Notes: generated by a model not told the origin, from the sequence alone. Positions 1-5,196 are shown, counted from the stretch's first letter. The stretch is DNA of 5,815 nucleotides from Cyanobacteria bacterium T3Sed10_344R1 (GCA_003566335.1 PXDR01000068.1:1-5815); one strand, 5' to 3'. A program made the numbers and translations.

Positions 1-504
1 CATCTCTTGCTGGGCTTGGTCAATTTGGGGCTGAAGCCGCTGATGGGCGATCGCCACATTGCCCATCGCCTGGTTAAAGAGTGCGATCGCATCTGCCGGT
101 GCTTTTTCCTGAGCCATGCGATCCATGAGTTGCTTGGCCTGGAGAGGATTAAGTTGGTCAACCCGACGGCCAAACCCAGCCACCTGCACACTTTCACTCT
201 GGCCCGTCTTGCACCAGGTGGCAAAATGCTCGCAATTATTGCCGAACAGGTCGTAGCGTCGCTCCCCTAACCGACTTTCCGCCCGAGCCACCACCACATC
301 GGGGATAAACGCCACCGGCTGAGGCTTCACATAAATCCGCTGTCGCTGGGCAAACGCGGATCGAGTGGTGCGGGTCACCTGAGCTTCCCCCACCTTGCGA
401 TAGTGAATAATCGTGCCATCGCCGCAGTCAATGCCGTGATGCTCATACACGCCAGGAATCCCCAGCACCTCTCGCATCACGTAGACCTGATCCCCTCGCG
501 CCAT
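1..504 (-). CDS. LRAT-domain (NlpC/P60 superfamily) protein, C-terminus cut by window edge
   Basis: The frame is open from ATG at 504 to the left edge, giving 168 codons with no stop, so the C-terminus is missing. Residues 4-100 match the lecithin-retinol acyltransferase-like fold, a permuted papain-like family. They show GDQVYV near the start, H22 and H34 spaced 12 residues apart (H-H-G-I-D-C-G-D-G-T-I-I-H), and the NCEHF motif at 90-94 with C91 as the expected nucleophile. Family members act as thiol acyltransferases, phospholipases or related hydrolases; the substrate here is unknown. Residues 115-168 are Gln/Ala/Leu-rich and probably helical, with no membrane segment visible. The gene starts 7 nt after the FHA gene and is probably co-translated with it. 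The family call is fairly secure; the biochemical role is not. Confidence 0.85.
   Translation of the reverse strand, partial: MARGDQVYVMREVLGIPGVYEHHGIDCGDGTIIHYRKVGEAQVTRTTRSAFAQRQRIYVKPQPVAFIPDVVVARAESRLGERRYDLFGNNCEHFATWCKTGQSESVQVAGFGRRVDQLNPLQAKQLMDRMAQEKAPADAIALFNQAMGNVAIAHQRLQPQIDQAQQEM
47..90. repeat. two HIP1 octamers 36 bp apart
   Basis: GCGATCGC occurs at 47-54 and 83-90, within the LRAT-type gene. The first is extended to GGCGATCGCC. Confidence 0.8.
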
Positions 505-509
505 GATTG

Positions 510-514
510 CCTTA
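510..514 (-). promoter_or_regulatory. Shine-Dalgarno of the LRAT gene, overlapping the upstream stop codon
   Basis: On the minus strand the sequence reads TAAGG, then 5 nt, then ATG. The TAA is the stop codon of the small FHA gene, so the ribosome-binding site and the stop are the same bases. This arrangement favours translational coupling and supports the ATG at 504 as the start. Confidence 0.6.
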
Positions 515-955
515 CTCTGCTTGGGAACTCTCAGGCATTAAGGTGCTGTTGGGCTGAATATCGGTGAAAGAAGACTCTGGCATGTCCATCTGGGGCGGGC
601 TGCTGGTGGGCGCTTGACGCTTCGCCAAACTAGCCTGGACAAACTTGTAGCCTTCCACGCCCATATGGATCTGCAAATTAGGCCCCGACCGGGCTAGGCG
701 AATAATCGTCCCATCTTCAGCCGGGACTTCCGTAATCCGCTTGCCATCCAGATAAGTCCCGTTCGTGCCTAGGCTGGTAATCTTCCAGCCCTGGGGCGTC
801 TGCCGCAACTCAACATGATGTCGAGACACCACAGCACTGTAAAGCACCACGTCATTATCCGTGGATCTGCCTACCCGAATCACCGGATCTTTCTCAAACG
901 TCCAGTGCTGCAGCGGCGTTTTATTCAGGGGATGGAGAAGAGCCAGGGTGATCAC
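512..955 (-). CDS. small stand-alone FHA-domain protein
   Basis: This 147-residue protein is mostly one forkhead-associated domain, a phosphothreonine-peptide-binding module. Its hallmarks are in order: VGRS at 28-31, SRHHVEL at 44-50 and TNGTYLDGKRI at 64-74. The expected phosphate- and loop-contacting residues R30, S44, R45, H47 and N65 are present. The tail (about 112-147) is Pro/Ser/Thr-rich, looks disordered and contains MPESS twice (125-129, 140-144). There is no signal peptide or membrane segment, so it is probably a cytoplasmic adaptor. The start is GTG at 955, preceded by no clear Shine-Dalgarno; no in-frame ATG, GTG or TTG lies between it and the nearest upstream in-frame stop. It lies just upstream of, and is probably coupled to, the LRAT-type gene. 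The domain call is firm; partners are unknown. Confidence 0.9.
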   Translation of the reverse strand: MITLALLHPLNKTPLQHWTFEKDPVIRVGRSTDNDVVLYSAVVSRHHVELRQTPQGWKITSLGTNGTYLDGKRITEVPAEDGTIIRLARSGPNLQIHMGVEGYKFVQASLAKRQAPTSSPPQMDMPESSFTDIQPNSTLMPESSQAE

Positions 956-995
956 ATTACTTCGGGAGAAAAGTTGTGGCGGTAAAACAGGACAG

Positions 996-1051
996 ACGTT
1001 AATACACAGGCGTCAACACACAGACATTAATCCATAGACATCAAGACGTAA
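996..1051. repeat. four tandem 14-bp repeats upstream of the small FHA gene
   Basis: The units start at 996, 1010, 1024 and 1038 and fit the plus-strand consensus RCRTYAAYMCAYAG. The first three match at every position of this pattern and the fourth is degenerate at its 3' half. Nearly all differences are transitions. The array ends about 40 nt upstream of the GTG start at 955, where tandem regulator sites or a structured leader would be plausible. Confidence 0.7.
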
Positions 1052-1093
1052 ATACCAACAAATAAAAGCTGTCAGTTAAGGACGATCACTTGA

Positions 1094-1131
1094 GGTTAGG
1101 TCAGATTCAAATTTGACTGAACTCACTAACC
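1094..1131. repeat. nested imperfect inverted repeat
   Basis: The outer arms GGTTAG (1094-1099) and CTAACC (1126-1131) are perfect complements. Inside them TCAG (1101-1104) pairs with CTGA (1117-1120), and the centre is the perfect palindrome TCAAATTTGA (1107-1116). In total 15 bp pair, with an asymmetric G/ACTCA interior loop and an AT bulge. The palindromic centre leaves no loop, so it fits a protein-binding dyad better than a tight RNA hairpin, although alternative folds exist. Confidence 0.5.
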
Positions 1132-1230
1132 AGCATCACTCGCCAACCAGCCTTGAACAAAAAGGTCTCGTTTAGAACTAAACCGCAAGCCCTAGACCAA
1201 ACCCAGACTACCCCCCAGCAGCTAAACCGC

Positions 1231-1258
1231 TAAATAAATTCTGACGCGAAGGCCGTCA
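1231..1258 (-). terminator. weak candidate terminator after the zinc-ribbon/FHA gene
   Basis: Reading on the minus strand just past the stop codon at 1261, TGACG and CGTCA form a 5-bp stem around a 7-nt loop (1242-1258). They are followed by GAATTTATTT. The stem is short and the T-tract interrupted, so efficiency would be low and read-through into the FHA-LRAT pair is plausible. Confidence 0.35.
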
Positions 1259-1260
1259 TC

Positions 1261-2085
1261 TTAAGACGTCTGGAAAATAAACGTCACCTTGTCCCCTTTG
1301 CCTAAAGCAATCCGATCGCCGGGACGCAGCCGGTGGCGATTCCCTGGGGGGAGCGGCAAATTGTTGATATAGGTGCCGTTAGACCTGTTGACATCCTCAA
1401 TATAGTAAATATCACCTTCAACCCGAATATCAGCGTGAACCCGAGACACAATTTCGGAGTTGGGAAAACCAGACACATCGACATCTGGCGGAATCCGGTC
1501 GTTGGGCTTGCCAATATGCAGGGGAGAGACATTCGGCGGCAGCTCCAGGGTGGTGTTTGTTTGCAGATGAATCAGCCGCGACTGGGACACCTGAAGCTGA
1601 GTCGCCATATGACCCGCCCCGGAGTTGCCAGGGTCAGTGCTCGGCTGGGCCGCCGTCCCATCCGGAGCCGAACTGGCTGCATCGGGGGAATCTGGGGGCA
1701 CAACCGCCGCAGATTCATTTAGGGTTGGGCCTTCTGGGACAGTAACTCCAGAGTCGGCTCCAAGAGAGGATTCTAGCCCCGCAATCGGTTCGGGCGACAC
1801 TAGGGGGTCAGGGGGCATCAGCTCTGGAATCTCTATTTCATTGTCCTCACCGCCCTCGGCCCCGACTTCGGCCATGGCGGGATCCAAACCGGCGGCGGAT
1901 GGGGGAGCTTGGGCGACGGTGCCTGAGCGCAGGTCAAAGCCACACTGACCGCAAAAACTGGCATCTGACTGGACTGATGCGCCGCAACTGGGACAGTTGA
2001 TGACCGAAGGCAGGGGGGTGCTGCAGTTTTCGCAGTGAAGTGCCCCTTCGGGATTGGCATGTTCACAATTGGGACAAACAATCAT
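1261..2085 (-). CDS. FraH-like protein: double zinc ribbon, acidic Pro-rich linker, C-terminal FHA domain
   Basis: This 274-residue protein has three parts. Two CxxC...CxxC zinc ribbons come first (C4, C7, C18, C21 and C31, C34, C45, C48). A long low-complexity linker (about 55-160) rich in Pro, Asp, Glu, Ser and Ala follows. The FHA domain (about 185-272) carries IVSRVHADI (212-220) and SNGTYINNLPL (235-245). The usual GR of the first FHA motif is GK here (192-193). The order resembles FraH of Anabaena, which is needed for filament integrity and membrane reorganisation in heterocysts; that link is from memory of the family, and homologs also occur in strains without heterocysts. I see no membrane segment. 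The start is ATG at 2085 with no clear Shine-Dalgarno. pgl lies 140 nt upstream on the same strand. The domain calls are firm; the role is inferred. Confidence 0.88.
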   Translation of the reverse strand: MIVCPNCEHANPEGALHCENCSTPLPSVINCPSCGASVQSDASFCGQCGFDLRSGTVAQAPPSAAGLDPAMAEVGAEGGEDNEIEIPELMPPDPLVSPEPIAGLESSLGADSGVTVPEGPTLNESAAVVPPDSPDAASSAPDGTAAQPSTDPGNSGAGHMATQLQVSQSRLIHLQTNTTLELPPNVSPLHIGKPNDRIPPDVDVSGFPNSEIVSRVHADIRVEGDIYYIEDVNRSNGTYINNLPLPPGNRHRLRPGDRIALGKGDKVTFIFQTS

Positions 2086-2167
2086 GGCAGTTTTGCTGGC
2101 GGCGCGAGTAGGGGGCAGAGGAGTAATGGCGGGCTTATTGTAGGCGACCGGGCTGAAATTAGGGTTG

Positions 2168-2180
2168 GGGGCATTGCCCC
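2168..2180. repeat. short GC hairpin between pgl and the zinc-ribbon/FHA gene
   Basis: GGGGC and GCCCC form a perfect 5-bp stem around ATT. On the plus strand it is followed by TTTT, but no plus-strand gene lies upstream. On the minus strand, the direction of the flanking genes, no T-tract follows. It may be a minor mRNA-stability or pausing hairpin, or mean nothing. Confidence 0.3.
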
Positions 2181-2225
2181 TTTTGGCAGATTTCTACGGC
2201 TAATGTCTACAACTGGACTGATGGG

Positions 2226-2954
2226 CTAAACCGGCAGGGTAACGTCAACGGCAGCGGACTGGTCAATCAACCAGTGCGGCCCCCCATTCAAGGGCTGAAT
2301 TAGCCGAGAGGGGTAGGCATTGGCATCGGCGGCTGGGGCAAAGACTTGGCGAAGGGCCGGGCGTTTGTTTGCCCCGGCAGCCAAGAACAGCACGTAACGA
2401 CCAGCGTTGATCAAGGGCACGGTAAAGGTGATGCGCGGCTGACCGTCCTTGTTACCCACGCTGACGATGCGATCGCACACCTGAAGCGCCTCTGTATGGG
2501 GAAACAATGAGGCCGTATGCCCATCATCTCCCATTCCCAGCAGGATTATATCGAGGCTGGGAACGGCTGTTGGCTCCCCGAGAACTTGCCGCAGGGTTTG
2601 TTCATACTGCGCCGCCGCCGCCGCCGGATCAGGATCATCCGTGGGCACGGGATAAATTTGCTCAGTAGGGATCGCGACCTGGTTCAGCCAAGCCTGGCGG
2701 GCCATTTTGGCATTGCTGTCGGGGTGATCTGCGGGCACATAGCGCTCATCGCCCCAAAAGATGTAGAGCTTATCCCAGGGCAGATCGGCTTGGGCAAGAG
2801 CTTCGTATAGGGGCTTGGGGGTACTACCGCCAGCTAATGCCAGGGTGCAGCGCCCTCGCTGATCGATGGCAGTTTGGATCTGGGCCAGAACCAGCTCATA
2901 AGCCCGCTGGACGAGCGCCGCTTTATCAGCCAAAACTTCAACGGTGGCAGCCAT
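2226..2954 (-). CDS. pgl: 6-phosphogluconolactonase
   Basis: The enzyme hydrolyses 6-phosphoglucono-1,5-lactone to 6-phosphogluconate, the second step of the cytoplasmic oxidative pentose phosphate pathway, which supplies NADPH in the dark. From ATG at 2954 the protein has 242 residues, usual for the DevB/Pgl family. Diagnostic motifs are LALAGGSTPKPLYEAL near 38-53, FWGDERYVP near 66-74 followed by H-x-DSN, and LLGMGDDGHTASLFP near 138-152 with the conserved acidic pair and H146. A second possible start, TTG at 2960, adds two residues and has AAAGGG 7 nt upstream, better spaced than for the ATG. A run of five alanines near 111-115 is encoded by a GCC/GCG-rich stretch. It is the first of four same-strand genes and diverges from the HpsJ-like gene. 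The assignment is secure. Confidence 0.96.
   Translation of the reverse strand: MAATVEVLADKAALVQRAYELVLAQIQTAIDQRGRCTLALAGGSTPKPLYEALAQADLPWDKLYIFWGDERYVPADHPDSNAKMARQAWLNQVAIPTEQIYPVPTDDPDPAAAAAQYEQTLRQVLGEPTAVPSLDIILLGMGDDGHTASLFPHTEALQVCDRIVSVGNKDGQPRITFTVPLINAGRYVLFLAAGANKRPALRQVFAPAADANAYPSRLIQPLNGGPHWLIDQSAAVDVTLPV
2469..2476. repeat. HIP1 octamer
   Basis: GCGATCGC lies inside pgl. It is the highly iterated palindrome typical of cyanobacterial genomes and is a lineage marker here. Confidence 0.8.
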
Positions 2955-3014
2955 AGTCAATTGTTTGCCCTTTGGGGTAGGTGGCTAGGTGAACTGCTGA
3001 TTCAACGCGGCCAG

Positions 3015-3084
3015 TTGACGGCAGGTTTGACGACACAGCAGGGTTACAGCCTGAGGCTACCGCAGGTTGACCCCACAAGTTGAC
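3015..3084. repeat. four TTGAC direct repeats in the pgl / HpsJ-like divergent promoter region
   Basis: TTGAC occurs at 3015, 3027, 3067 and 3080 on the plus strand, as two pairs with 12- and 13-bp spacing. Two copies share a wider context: GCAGGTTTGACGACACA (3021-3037) and GCAGGTTGACCCCACA (3062-3077). The cluster lies in the roughly 260-nt gap between divergent genes and may bind a regulator of either. No gene was seen in this gap. Confidence 0.4.
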
Positions 3085-3215
3085 CAAGCCTCAGACTGAC
3101 TTAACCATTTTCCATGGAGACTCAAAGTCAATTGGGATGCAAGGTTTAGGTAAACTTACGCTAATTTCGCCAAATTGCAGTGCAGAATAGGTAACTGTAG
3201 CACCGTGCTGTGGTT

Positions 3216-4001
3216 ATGACTTCTGGAAACGCTGGTACATATACGTCGCCCTTAGCTGCGATCTCACTGAAGATCGTAGGACTAGTTACGATTCTGGCTT
3301 CAATGCTGGACTTTTTAGTGCTGCTGATCCCGCCAGATTTGGTCAATCGCCAATGGCAACTGGCAACCACCACTCAAATTGTGGATCGGGGGATTGTGCC
3401 GTTGGTGGGTATGGCCCTACTGATGGCCGGGTTTTGGGTGGATAGCAATATCGGCAAGGTGCCTCGCAGCAATAGCTTGCTGATTGATTTACGATTCTGG
3501 ACTTGTCTGCTGGCCAGCGTGTTGGGAGTTGTCTTCTTGCTGCTGGCGCTGCTCCATCCCAACAATGTGCGCCTGGGCAGTCGCGAGGCGCTACAACAGG
3601 TCACCGCCGAAGCTGGCCAAGCCGAAACCCAGCTCGAAGAACGCATCAGCCAAGAGGTTGAACAGCGGCGTAGCCAGCTTGGCGTCCTCCTCCAGGATGG
3701 CGACGAGTTAGAGCGCGCCATTGCTGATGGCCAAATTGGCGGCGAGCAAGCAGCCCTACTTCAGCAGTTTCAGTCTGATCCAAATTCGATTGAGCAATAC
3801 TTGCAGCAGCAGGCTGGGGAATTTCAGCAGCAGGCCCAAACCCAAATCGGCAGCCAGCGCGAAGAAGCTGAACGTCGGGTGAGGATTGATGCCTGGAAGT
3901 CTGGGCTGAGAATTTCCATCAGCAGTTTGCTGCTGGCAGGAGGCTACACCGTGATTGGTTGGACGGGGCTGCGGCGGCTGCTCTCTATTCGGGGCGCTTA
4001 G
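3216..4001 (+). CDS. HpsJ-like membrane protein with cytoplasmic or periplasmic coiled coil
   Basis: Counting from ATG at 3216, this is a 261-residue protein. It has hydrophobic segments near 17-38, 60-75, 95-114 and 233-250. The segment between the last two (about 122-223) is a Gln/Glu/Arg-rich helical region expected to form a coiled coil. The N-terminal pattern, a membrane helix followed by LIPP, then N-R-Q-W and a second helix beginning VPLVG, resembles the cyanobacterial HpsJ family, linked to hormogonium polysaccharide secretion and exosortase loci. That match is from memory and is moderate. An in-frame GTG at 3210 is an alternative start; neither has a clear Shine-Dalgarno, and an AGCAC-C-GTGCT dyad (3199-3209) sits just upstream. 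The gene diverges from pgl and converges on the phosphopantetheinyl transferase, with 10 nt between stop codons. Membrane topology is an inference. Confidence 0.75.
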   Translation: MTSGNAGTYTSPLAAISLKIVGLVTILASMLDFLVLLIPPDLVNRQWQLATTTQIVDRGIVPLVGMALLMAGFWVDSNIGKVPRSNSLLIDLRFWTCLLASVLGVVFLLLALLHPNNVRLGSREALQQVTAEAGQAETQLEERISQEVEQRRSQLGVLLQDGDELERAIADGQIGGEQAALLQQFQSDPNSIEQYLQQQAGEFQQQAQTQIGSQREEAERRVRIDAWKSGLRISISSLLLAGGYTVIGWTGLRRLLSIRGA

Positions 4002-4011
4002 GTTACACCGC

Positions 4012-4761
4012 TTAACGTGAACTGAGTTCGTAATACTCCACCTTCAACGAGGAGTTCCCAGGGGGCTCAGCAAGCGGTAAAGCTGCGATCGCACCCACAT
4101 AACCGGCTCCAGGGCTAAAGCAGTGGAGAAAGGTGCGATCGCAAGGCGGCAAAAACCGTTCAGCCCCGAGCGCTACCGGCACTTGGGGCATCGGATGACT
4201 CAGACCTGTACCAGTTGCCTTTAAATAGGCTTCCTTACAAGTCCAATAGCGCAGAAAGATCCCTGTCCGTTGATGCGCATCAGCGGGCAGGGTTTTGCAT
4301 TCTGCCTCAGTCAGGCAGCGTCGCACTAATCCATCCAGGCGAGAGATGGCGCGAACTTGCTCAATATCCACCCCAATCGCTTGAGCTGCGGACACCGCCA
4401 TGACCAGCCAGTCCCCAGAGTGGGAGAGGTTGAACTGCACCGCCTGATCGATCAGATAGGGCTTACCGTGGGATCCGGTCATAAATTGCAGGGCTGCCGG
4501 AGCCTGGGACACATAGTGCCCCAGCAGCACCCGCTGAAACCAACGGCTGGCCGCATACCGCTGGGCGACTTGAGGCAGCCTTAATGTCTCAAGGTGCGAT
4601 CGTTCTGCCGCAGACAAGAGATCAAGATCAATCGGAGCCCCAGCGATACTCAACCGCCATAGATGGATCCGTTGTTCCAGCGAAGGGCTATCCGAGCAGT
4701 CAGCTTTAGCTAAAGAAAGCACCCCCTGCTGCTGCCAAGCTGTAGAAGGAATCATCATCAT
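4012..4761 (-). CDS. Sfp/HetI-type 4'-phosphopantetheinyl transferase
   Basis: The enzyme transfers the phosphopantetheine arm of coenzyme A to a serine of acyl or peptidyl carrier domains, activating fatty acid, polyketide and peptide synthases. The 249-residue length fits the Sfp class. Motifs in order are GSHGKPYL near 96-103, FNLSHSGDWLVMAVS at 110-124, GVDIE at 130-134 and YWTCKEAYLKATGTGLS at 172-188. The expected magnesium ligands D132, E134 and E177 and the catalytic-loop lysines K176 and K181 are present. Three consecutive ATG codons begin the gene; the first, at 4761, has GAGG 7 nt upstream and is preferred. The cyanobacterial homolog is often called hetI, but no heterocyst role can be read from this sequence. 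It is divergent from an acyl-AMP ligase gene, a likely source of carrier-domain substrates. Confidence 0.95.
   Translation of the reverse strand: MMMIPSTAWQQQGVLSLAKADCSDSPSLEQRIHLWRLSIAGAPIDLDLLSAAERSHLETLRLPQVAQRYAASRWFQRVLLGHYVSQAPAALQFMTGSHGKPYLIDQAVQFNLSHSGDWLVMAVSAAQAIGVDIEQVRAISRLDGLVRRCLTEAECKTLPADAHQRTGIFLRYWTCKEAYLKATGTGLSHPMPQVPVALGAERFLPPCDRTFLHCFSPGAGYVGAIAALPLAEPPGNSSLKVEYYELSSR
4085..4142. repeat. two HIP1 octamers 50 bp apart
   Basis: GCGATCGC occurs at 4085-4092 and 4135-4142, each extended to the decamer TGCGATCGCA, within the 3' part of the transferase gene. A near-copy (GCGATCGT) lies further upstream in the same gene. Confidence 0.8.
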
Positions 4762-4768
4762 TTCGCCG

Positions 4769-4772
4769 CCTC
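4769..4772 (-). promoter_or_regulatory. Shine-Dalgarno of the phosphopantetheinyl transferase gene
   Basis: GAGG on the minus strand lies 7 nt before the first of three tandem ATG codons. This spacing favours the most upstream ATG as the start. Confidence 0.6.
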
Positions 4773-4898
4773 AAAATCCTGGGAGTCAGCAGGCAATCAC
4801 GACCAGATATTTCCCCAAGCAAGCATAAGTGAAATTCAGGGCTGCTCAGGCTGGGGCTAGTCGTTTCTGGCCTCTAGCTGATTTGGCTTGGTGAACCG

Positions 4899-4961
4899 AT
4901 GAAACCAGCCGTCTGCTCAGTTACTGTAGCGGCAGGTCTGGGTATTCTGGGAACAGCTTGA
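4899..4961 (+). CDS. possible 20-codon hydrophobic small ORF, or remnant of a secreted-protein gene
   Basis: ATG at 4899 opens MKPAVCSVTVAAGLGILGTA and stops at TGA (4959-4961). The peptide has one lysine followed by a hydrophobic Ala/Val/Leu/Gly core, like a signal peptide or a single membrane helix. The same frame continues after the TGA for 19 polar codons, beginning AAYSSNQVAS, to TAG at 5019. A signal peptide followed by a mature-looking start would read naturally across the stop, so a decayed gene is an alternative. No clear Shine-Dalgarno is present. Short length alone makes chance a real possibility. Confidence 0.25.
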   Translation: MKPAVCSVTVAAGLGILGTA

Positions 4962-4977
4962 GCTGCCTACAGCTCAA
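4958..4977. repeat. perfect 8-bp inverted repeat with 4-nt loop
   Basis: TTGAGCTG and CAGCTCAA are separated by CCTA. No T-tract follows on either strand, so this is not a typical intrinsic terminator. It overlaps the TGA of the small ORF and lies 4 nt from a second dyad. Confidence 0.6.
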
Positions 4978-4981
4978 ATCA

Positions 4982-4995
4982 AGTCGCCAGCGACT
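4982..4995. repeat. perfect 6-bp dyad with 2-bp centre
   Basis: AGTCGC and GCGACT flank CA. The centre is too tight for an RNA hairpin of full length, so a DNA-binding dyad is the better reading, if it is functional. Confidence 0.45.
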
Positions 4996-5135
4996 CAATA
5001 TCTGCCCAAGATCATTCCTAGATTCATTCTCAAATTCATCGGAGACGTCGTGGAAAACATTGATCTTGCGTAGCGACCTTAACCTCGCTTCGGCCTGGTG
5101 CTCCCAGCCCCTCGACAGCCTGTAAACTCGGCAGT

Positions 5136-5196
5136 CTAGGGCTGTAAACCCAGGAGAATAGAGGATTCATGTTTCTAGCCTAAGTTTGTTTTTTCT
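5136..5196 (+). terminator. long-loop terminator or attenuator-like hairpin with T-tract
   Basis: CTAGGGCTGTAAAC (5136-5149) pairs with GTTTCTAGCCTAAG (5171-5184) at 12 of 14 positions, two of them G-U pairs in RNA. The 21-nt loop is 5150-5170, and TTTGTTTTTTCT follows at 5185-5196. The loop contains AGGAG and GAGG, and a four-codon ORF, ATG TTT CTA GCC TAA, starts at its edge (5169). It could end a small RNA or attenuate a long leader of the downstream ligase gene. The large loop weakens a simple terminator reading. Confidence 0.4.

Larger units (their letters stand above)
956..1260. other. 305-nt intergenic region between the two FHA genes
   Basis: No convincing gene was found here. The region is AT-richer than its neighbours and unusually structured: four 14-bp tandem repeats (996-1051), a nested inverted repeat (1094-1131) and a small hairpin just past the upstream stop codon (1242-1258). 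It is long enough to carry a separate promoter for the FHA-LRAT pair, but I could not pick convincing -35/-10 boxes. Confidence 0.6.

Noticed and set aside
7..270. Plus-strand open frame of 87 codons
   Set aside because: It lies antisense to the LRAT-type gene, which has clear family motifs on the minus strand, and its product shows no recognisable domain.
996..1051. CRISPR array
   Set aside because: The units are 14 bp, head to tail, without spacers, and there are no cas genes.
1333..1948. Several plus-strand open frames across the zinc-ribbon/FHA gene
   Set aside because: They mirror the high-GC coding sequence of the opposite strand, and the minus-strand product has zinc ribbons and an FHA domain.
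2517..2810. Plus-strand open frame with a run of arginines
   Set aside because: It is antisense to pgl; the arginine run is the complement-frame reading of the GCC-rich alanine stretch.
3374..3721. Minus-strand Ser/Arg-rich open frame
   Set aside because: It is antisense to the HpsJ-like gene, whose plus-strand product has ordered membrane helices and a coiled coil; the composition is typical of a shadow frame.
5010..5040. Three ATTCAT-like words about 11-12 bp apart
   Set aside because: The units are short and unequal, and the sequence is AT-rich here, so I did not treat it as a real repeat array.
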